Below are positions 59,244 through 64,000 of a stretch of DNA of 64,000 nt, piece after piece. Position numbers and translations under genes: made by a program. Positions within the stretch are counted from its first letter, which is position 1, and each line of letters begins with the position of its first letter. Below the pieces are notes generated by a model that saw only the letters and a list, made by a program, of their open reading frames with translations, made no database searches and was not told the DNA's origin. The DNA comes from Cyrtodaria siliqua (lineage: Eukaryota; Mollusca; Bivalvia; Adapedonta; Hiatellidae): assembly GCA_037043455.1 (NCBI GenBank), contig JAWPHD010001350.1, positions 124,001-188,000 on the forward strand, written 5' to 3'.

Positions 59244-62200
59244 GGTTTTTATCCAATGTTTCAAAACTTCTTCTGCTAATGCATCTAGTTTATAGAATGG
59301 TGTCTTAGCTCCCCAACTATTTGAATATATATGTATATCCTGAAGACGAAAGTTAAGCCCCCTGGCAATAGCATCGTCGATGAAGTGTGGAACAGCCCAT
59401 CGGAATTCTTCTATTTCACATATCTTCAGCACTGTAGAAAGAAAAATATTTCTCTTTGAAATAAAATCGCCAAAATATAAGTTCTTTTTTTGCTTGCACA
59501 ATACAAAAGTAAAGTAAGAAGTAAAGGTTTTGCTAAATATACGTTTACAGATATAATGTTTGTGTCTCTTGGAACACTTGAACCCACGAGTTTCTGATTG
59601 ACAGATAGCCACTCTTAACACTGATCTATTGCGACTAAGTGAGGTGGGGTTCTAGGGATCAGACTAAACTTACGATATTTTCTAATCTAAAAATCCTAAA
59701 TAAAATCAATGAATCTAACAAAGTGACCCCTACTTATTTACATGGAAATAATATGGCACCAATAATATCCTAGTTTACGCTCCAGGTTTAATCTCAGCCA
59801 GTTTCGCCCGATTTTATACACAATGAAGAAGGATACCGAACCAGATTTCGATTGATATGTCATGCTATCATGAATGGGAACATTTTGAAAATTAAAGATT
59901 CTTCTAGAAACATCCCGGATATACCCTTTAAAGTATAGCGTCTATATCTTTAATTACATTGTATCTCACAGACCGACACATTTGGAGTTTCTGAAGTTCA
60001 TGTGGACCTCACATGACACTAACACCACGTCATTGGTGTTTCGGTTTGTTTCTTTTCTTAAGTTGTATAAATATGTAAATACAACTAATTTAATATCAAC
60101 ATCAAATACAATGCGGTATTTCTAATTAAATTTACGTTCTGAACCCCTTCCCGTAAAATAATATTCTATACCTGCTGTTCTTTACTGCCGCAATAAGACC
60201 GCTGCAACGATTTCCATGACTGTAAAAGGAATGTATATAACGCAATGTTAATGAGAACTTCTGTTTGTGATTTCATCCGTTGAACATGATCATGATGATG
60301 CATCGATATAATTGCATTAATTATTTCGACATCCAATTAAAATATATATTTTAATATATAATATTTAACGACTAGGTTCTATTACCTGAGTTTGTTCACC
60401 AGATGGAACGGCTTGCGAATGAGAGGAACAGTGTTCAGATGTGAACGAGTGAAAATACAAAACATTCCTAACAACAGGCTAACGAATTTCTGATAAACGA
60501 GGGCAAACGTTGAATAAATTATTTATTTCACGTTACATTATTATTTGTTTAGCCGTTGTTTTGTGTAAGACTAAAGTTCAGAACAAATTTGTGCAAACTT
60601 TATAAATGGTATAAATATATTATTTGTTTTTATCTCTTTGATATATATGTATATACACTACAATTTTATGCTATTGTCTAAAGCAATGTTAGAGTTTTGA
60701 ACATAAGTCAAAATAGCATGAATTCGTTCTCTGACACTGAAGTTGCATCCTCAGATATGGAACTTGGTTTACTTATAGTTTCACTGTATTATCCGAACTA
60801 GTAGCTTTGACCGAATATATGTTTTGTACCAATGTTTCAAGAAGTCCCTGTTTATGAACTTGACACGAAAATTGCCTGGCATTGACGAGAGAAATTGCAA
60901 GAATAAATCCTTATGCTATTTACTATCAGAGCGTTGCCAACTCTCTTAGATGGCGAGAGCCTTAATCTTCCTCCAACGTGTATTAGGGCAGCACACTTCG
61001 AGCAATATACCCGAACATTTATATGCCTGTCATTGGTAATTAGAAAATACTTCATAAACATGTATTGGACAATCATTAAAGAGTCGATACACTATCGCAT
61101 TAGGCAATGCTTCTTTATATGAATTGAATTGAATGGTCAGGACAGTATATGTTATACAGAGCCGCCAAAGAGAGAGGGGAAGGATACATAGGGATTCGTG
61201 TCACAAAATGTCACGGGTAGAGCGTATTGGTCGTACATAGCTCTTGTAAGCACCTGTTAGTTACACCCTAATCCATTGTTAAGTTGAAACAAATTCACAA
61301 TGTCCATGATATATTCAGGTAACTCGGAAAAGCGTGCACATTTAAAGTGGCGTCAGGAAGGTCCGTTTAATAAGTTTAGTTTTGTGCTAATGCATGTAAA
61401 ATTATAGGTATATCTCCTTAAAAGGCAAAATTGTGTAAGGGTCCTTTCGTGTAGAAGTTAATACTGCGAATTTAGCCACGTATATCACGGACTGAACGGG
61501 GGAAATAATAGTTTGGGCGTAACGTTTGCTATAAAGTCCATTGTCTTCTAGTTCTGGCCTGGATTGCTTGATAGTTGCTTTGTTTGGAGCAGGAGTTGGA
61601 CGGCAAAAGTCACAGGCAATATGTGGTCAGTATTTATTTTATTAACTTTTATCATACATTTGTATTCAGTGGGCGGCGCCATCTTGGTTGGCGGTTACGA
61701 CATCCGGTTAGCTTTCATGTTTCTCAAACATTAACTTGACACTAGCATATGATTTTGAAGTTACTTTTATTATTAGATGTAATTATTGTAATTGATCATT
61801 AATTGTAAAACAGTATTAATTTGATAACGTTGTACATTAGTTAACGTTGGCATATAACTCAGTGATGGTAAAACACGATTGAATTGATAACATTTTATAT
61901 TTGGTGCATTAGTTAACAATGAGATGAGTGACTAGTATAAATGTTCGACGCGTATACATAGTGTTGTATAATATGGGCATTAGTTGACATACATGTGTGC
62001 ATGCATAACTCAGTGAGTGTAATATACGAGTGATTTGATAACGTTGTATATTATATGTATTAGGGGCATTGGTTAACAGCGACGTACATGGCGTATACAT
62101 GGCGTTGTAGAATATGTATACATTGCTACTCATCATTAGTACAGCTTACATATATTTATTAAATAATGATTTGTTTGGTTAATGATAATTATGCAAGATA

Positions 62201-64000
62201 GTTATGTTTATCAACCGACATCTAAAACGTATGTATAATTACAGTCTAAGCCATCCTGGTTTGGATATAAGCCATCCAGGTTTGGATATAAGCCTGCCGG
62301 AGTGGAGCTAAGCCTCTAGGGTGTGAAAGCCCTTTAGGTGATTCGACACTAGAATCAACGTATAACGTTAAGAGCGGTGGAGACGGTCCCCGTACCTGTT
62401 TAACATGGCCAGGTTATAGAATCGACAGCCCCCAGGACACGAGGTGGGCCCGTTATCAGTCCCCACTGGAGGAACATCATCCACAACCTCAGTGAAGGTT
62501 CACCATTATTATATCGCGTCATCAACCCTTATAGAAGGCATTTGATGACAATCACTCATTGGATTCGCGCATCATCATCTTCATGAGCTCTCGCGCATCA
62601 CAGTCATTGCGCTAGATCATAGATCAACATTGTTATAACTTTAACAACACTTTAGTGTCGTATATAACAGTCGACACATTCAGTAATTGTGATAATACTA
62701 AGAACGTCTTAAACGTTCATGAAAACAGTCTTTTCATATTTCATCTGTGTATTCGCTTGTTTATTTTTTGATAATTGTATATATATTTAACAGATTTTAA
62801 AAGTTGCATTAAACTTATGTTAATGCATTCACCGTCATTGATTCTTTCCTGAGTTAGCCACAACCACTAGGGTCATCTTGCGACAATCCGAAACCTGCCC
62901 TACTTTTACTGATTAAACGTCTTGAACATTCTCGGAGGATAGACTTTTATACTCGGGATCACCCGGTTAACGTCTACATCCTTCATCCTACAGATGAGAC
63001 TAAGGAAAATAGTATTTTGTTTTCAAGAAATCTACCTTTTTTCCCAATTTGACGGCAAACTACTGACTCAGTAATATCCAAACTCTCTGCTAGGTAGGAT
63101 GGATATTGTTCAGGTTTGACGTTTATATTGTTGCTGACGAAGTTGTACGACAAATCAGTTCTCTGTAAGAGAAATGAAATAAAGACACAATGTATGTATA
63201 CATGAATTATTTAAGATGCGTAACTACTTTAACTGATTCAACTATATAATGTCCTCCTTAGGGCAGTAATTATCACAACGTAAACAAATTCACTGTTTTG
63301 CAATATTTCGATCCTAAAATCTTTATCAAGGAAACTTGCTTGCACAAACACTACACGTTTACATTTAGATCACAAGAAAGTTGAAAATATAGATATATAA
63401 GTTTTAAGTTATGCCAGTTTGGACACGTATGCAATGACAATAATGTTTTAACTATGTCGTGATCAAAATTTAAATGTGTAATTTGGATACCATTGTATAT
63501 GAATGTTCAATTGGATTACACATAAGAACAAACATTACCTAACGAATTGTTTAGGGGAATTAAGAAAATTAAAGGTTTAATATCGTATAAAATTATGTGT
63601 TTTCAGAAAATATGAATAAATATAGGAAAATAACTTAGAAAAAATAAAGTTCTAGTATGATATGATTTAGACTATTAATATATAATACAACTGATAAGAT
63701 AAACATGTGATGCATTCAAAATATACAAATGATTGCATAAAGATATAATTGCCTCTAATAAAAGTGAAATAGGGTATGTTGTATTTACATGAGTGACTGT
63801 TAAATATTAAATGTTCAACCCTGTGGGATAAAATGGATATAAGTAGCAAGTATCATTTACATTTGTAAACTGCAACCTTCAGATATATTTTTATACCTGA
63901 ACATTAGAAATGAAACTCAATAAATGTAAAAATAATCTTTAAACATAATTGTACTTACAATATTAGGCGCCAAATTCGGTATATTTACATCAACACCAAC
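59244..64000 (-). CDS. Subtilisin/kexin-like protein, three exons, runs off right edge
   Basis: Three minus-strand exons read in order: 63959-64000 (partial, donor ATT|GTAAGT), 63036-63162 (TTACAG|AGA to AAG|GTAGAT) and 59244-59431 (CTACAG|TG to ACC|GTAAGT). Phases fit (0, then 1 plus 2, then 0) with no stop. The first reads VGVDVNIPNLAPNI, resembling the DDG-V-D-x-x-HPDL segment after the catalytic Asp. The second begins RTDLSYNFVSNN. The third has GLNFRLQDIHIYSNSWG and LAEEVLKHWI, close to the IYSxSWGP and LAEEAFxxG segments of proprotein convertases (peptidase S8, secretory-pathway proteases). The joined exons contain no HGT-type catalytic His motif and the stretch is shorter than usual, so this may be a pseudoprotease or an exon may be missing. 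Downstream exons with the Ser motif are not found in the window. Members are known; the activity here is doubtful. Confidence 0.68.
59432..63035. other. Large intron with repeat content
   Basis: Lies between two exons of the subtilisin-like gene. It holds a diverged copy of a block B segment (GAGCCGCCAAAGAGAGAGGG, about 61161), a decayed TAACGTTGTA/GCATTAGTTAAC repeat (61800-62110) and a 22-bp repeat (TAAGCCATCCTGGTTTGGAT, twice near 62250). After that comes an LTR-like stretch, roughly 62300-62990. I found no HGT-coding exon in it on the minus strand by eye. Confidence 0.5.

Overview
The window is nuclear DNA from an animal. It is AT-rich and has spliceosomal introns, SINEs, LINEs, Penelope-like retroelements and many short inverted-repeat elements. 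A sarcoplasmic calcium-binding protein (SCP) gene and the character of the dispersed repeats point to a mollusc, most likely a bivalve; this is inference, and no species is claimed. Genes are sparse: two host loci, plus a pseudogene copy of one of them, in 64 kb.

The main architecture is a large imperfect tandem duplication, found by reading the same landmarks again at distant positions. Block A occurs at about 2.46-7.33 kb, 33.47-39.19 kb and 55.12-57.88 kb. Block B (itself two related subunits) occurs at 9.47-16.79 kb and 39.36-45.16 kb. Block D occurs at 16.79-19.02 kb and 45.16-47.43 kb. Block C occurs at 25.73-32.50 kb and 47.43-54.99 kb. The order is A-B-D-C, then A-B-D-C, then A. A 30-bp minisatellite lies at each C/A junction, with about 32 units at one and about 3 at the other.

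Block C carries the SCP gene on the minus strand. The first copy (28538-29767) is intact, with two exons and 180 codons. The second (about 51230-52911) has a 1-base frameshift, a deleted C-terminal coding end and an intron insertion, and is a pseudogene.

The copies differ mainly by mobile-element insertions, so one copy often preserves the empty site of the other. In the first unit a Penelope-like element lies between D and C. Its reverse transcriptase gene is split by an L1/Tx1-type LINE flanked by a perfect 14-bp target-site duplication, and that LINE is split in turn by a 1.9-kb inverted-repeat element. In the second unit an 836-bp element with TTAA target duplication carries two tRNA-like modules. 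A 138-bp element with an 8-bp duplication sits in one block B subunit.

The left edge (1-2457) is a decayed non-LTR retrotransposon. The right part (about 59.2-64.0 kb, minus strand) holds three phase-compatible exons of a subtilisin/kexin-like protein that runs off the right edge. The part that can be read joins without the usual catalytic histidine motif. The rest is repeats and AT-rich DNA with no supportable gene.
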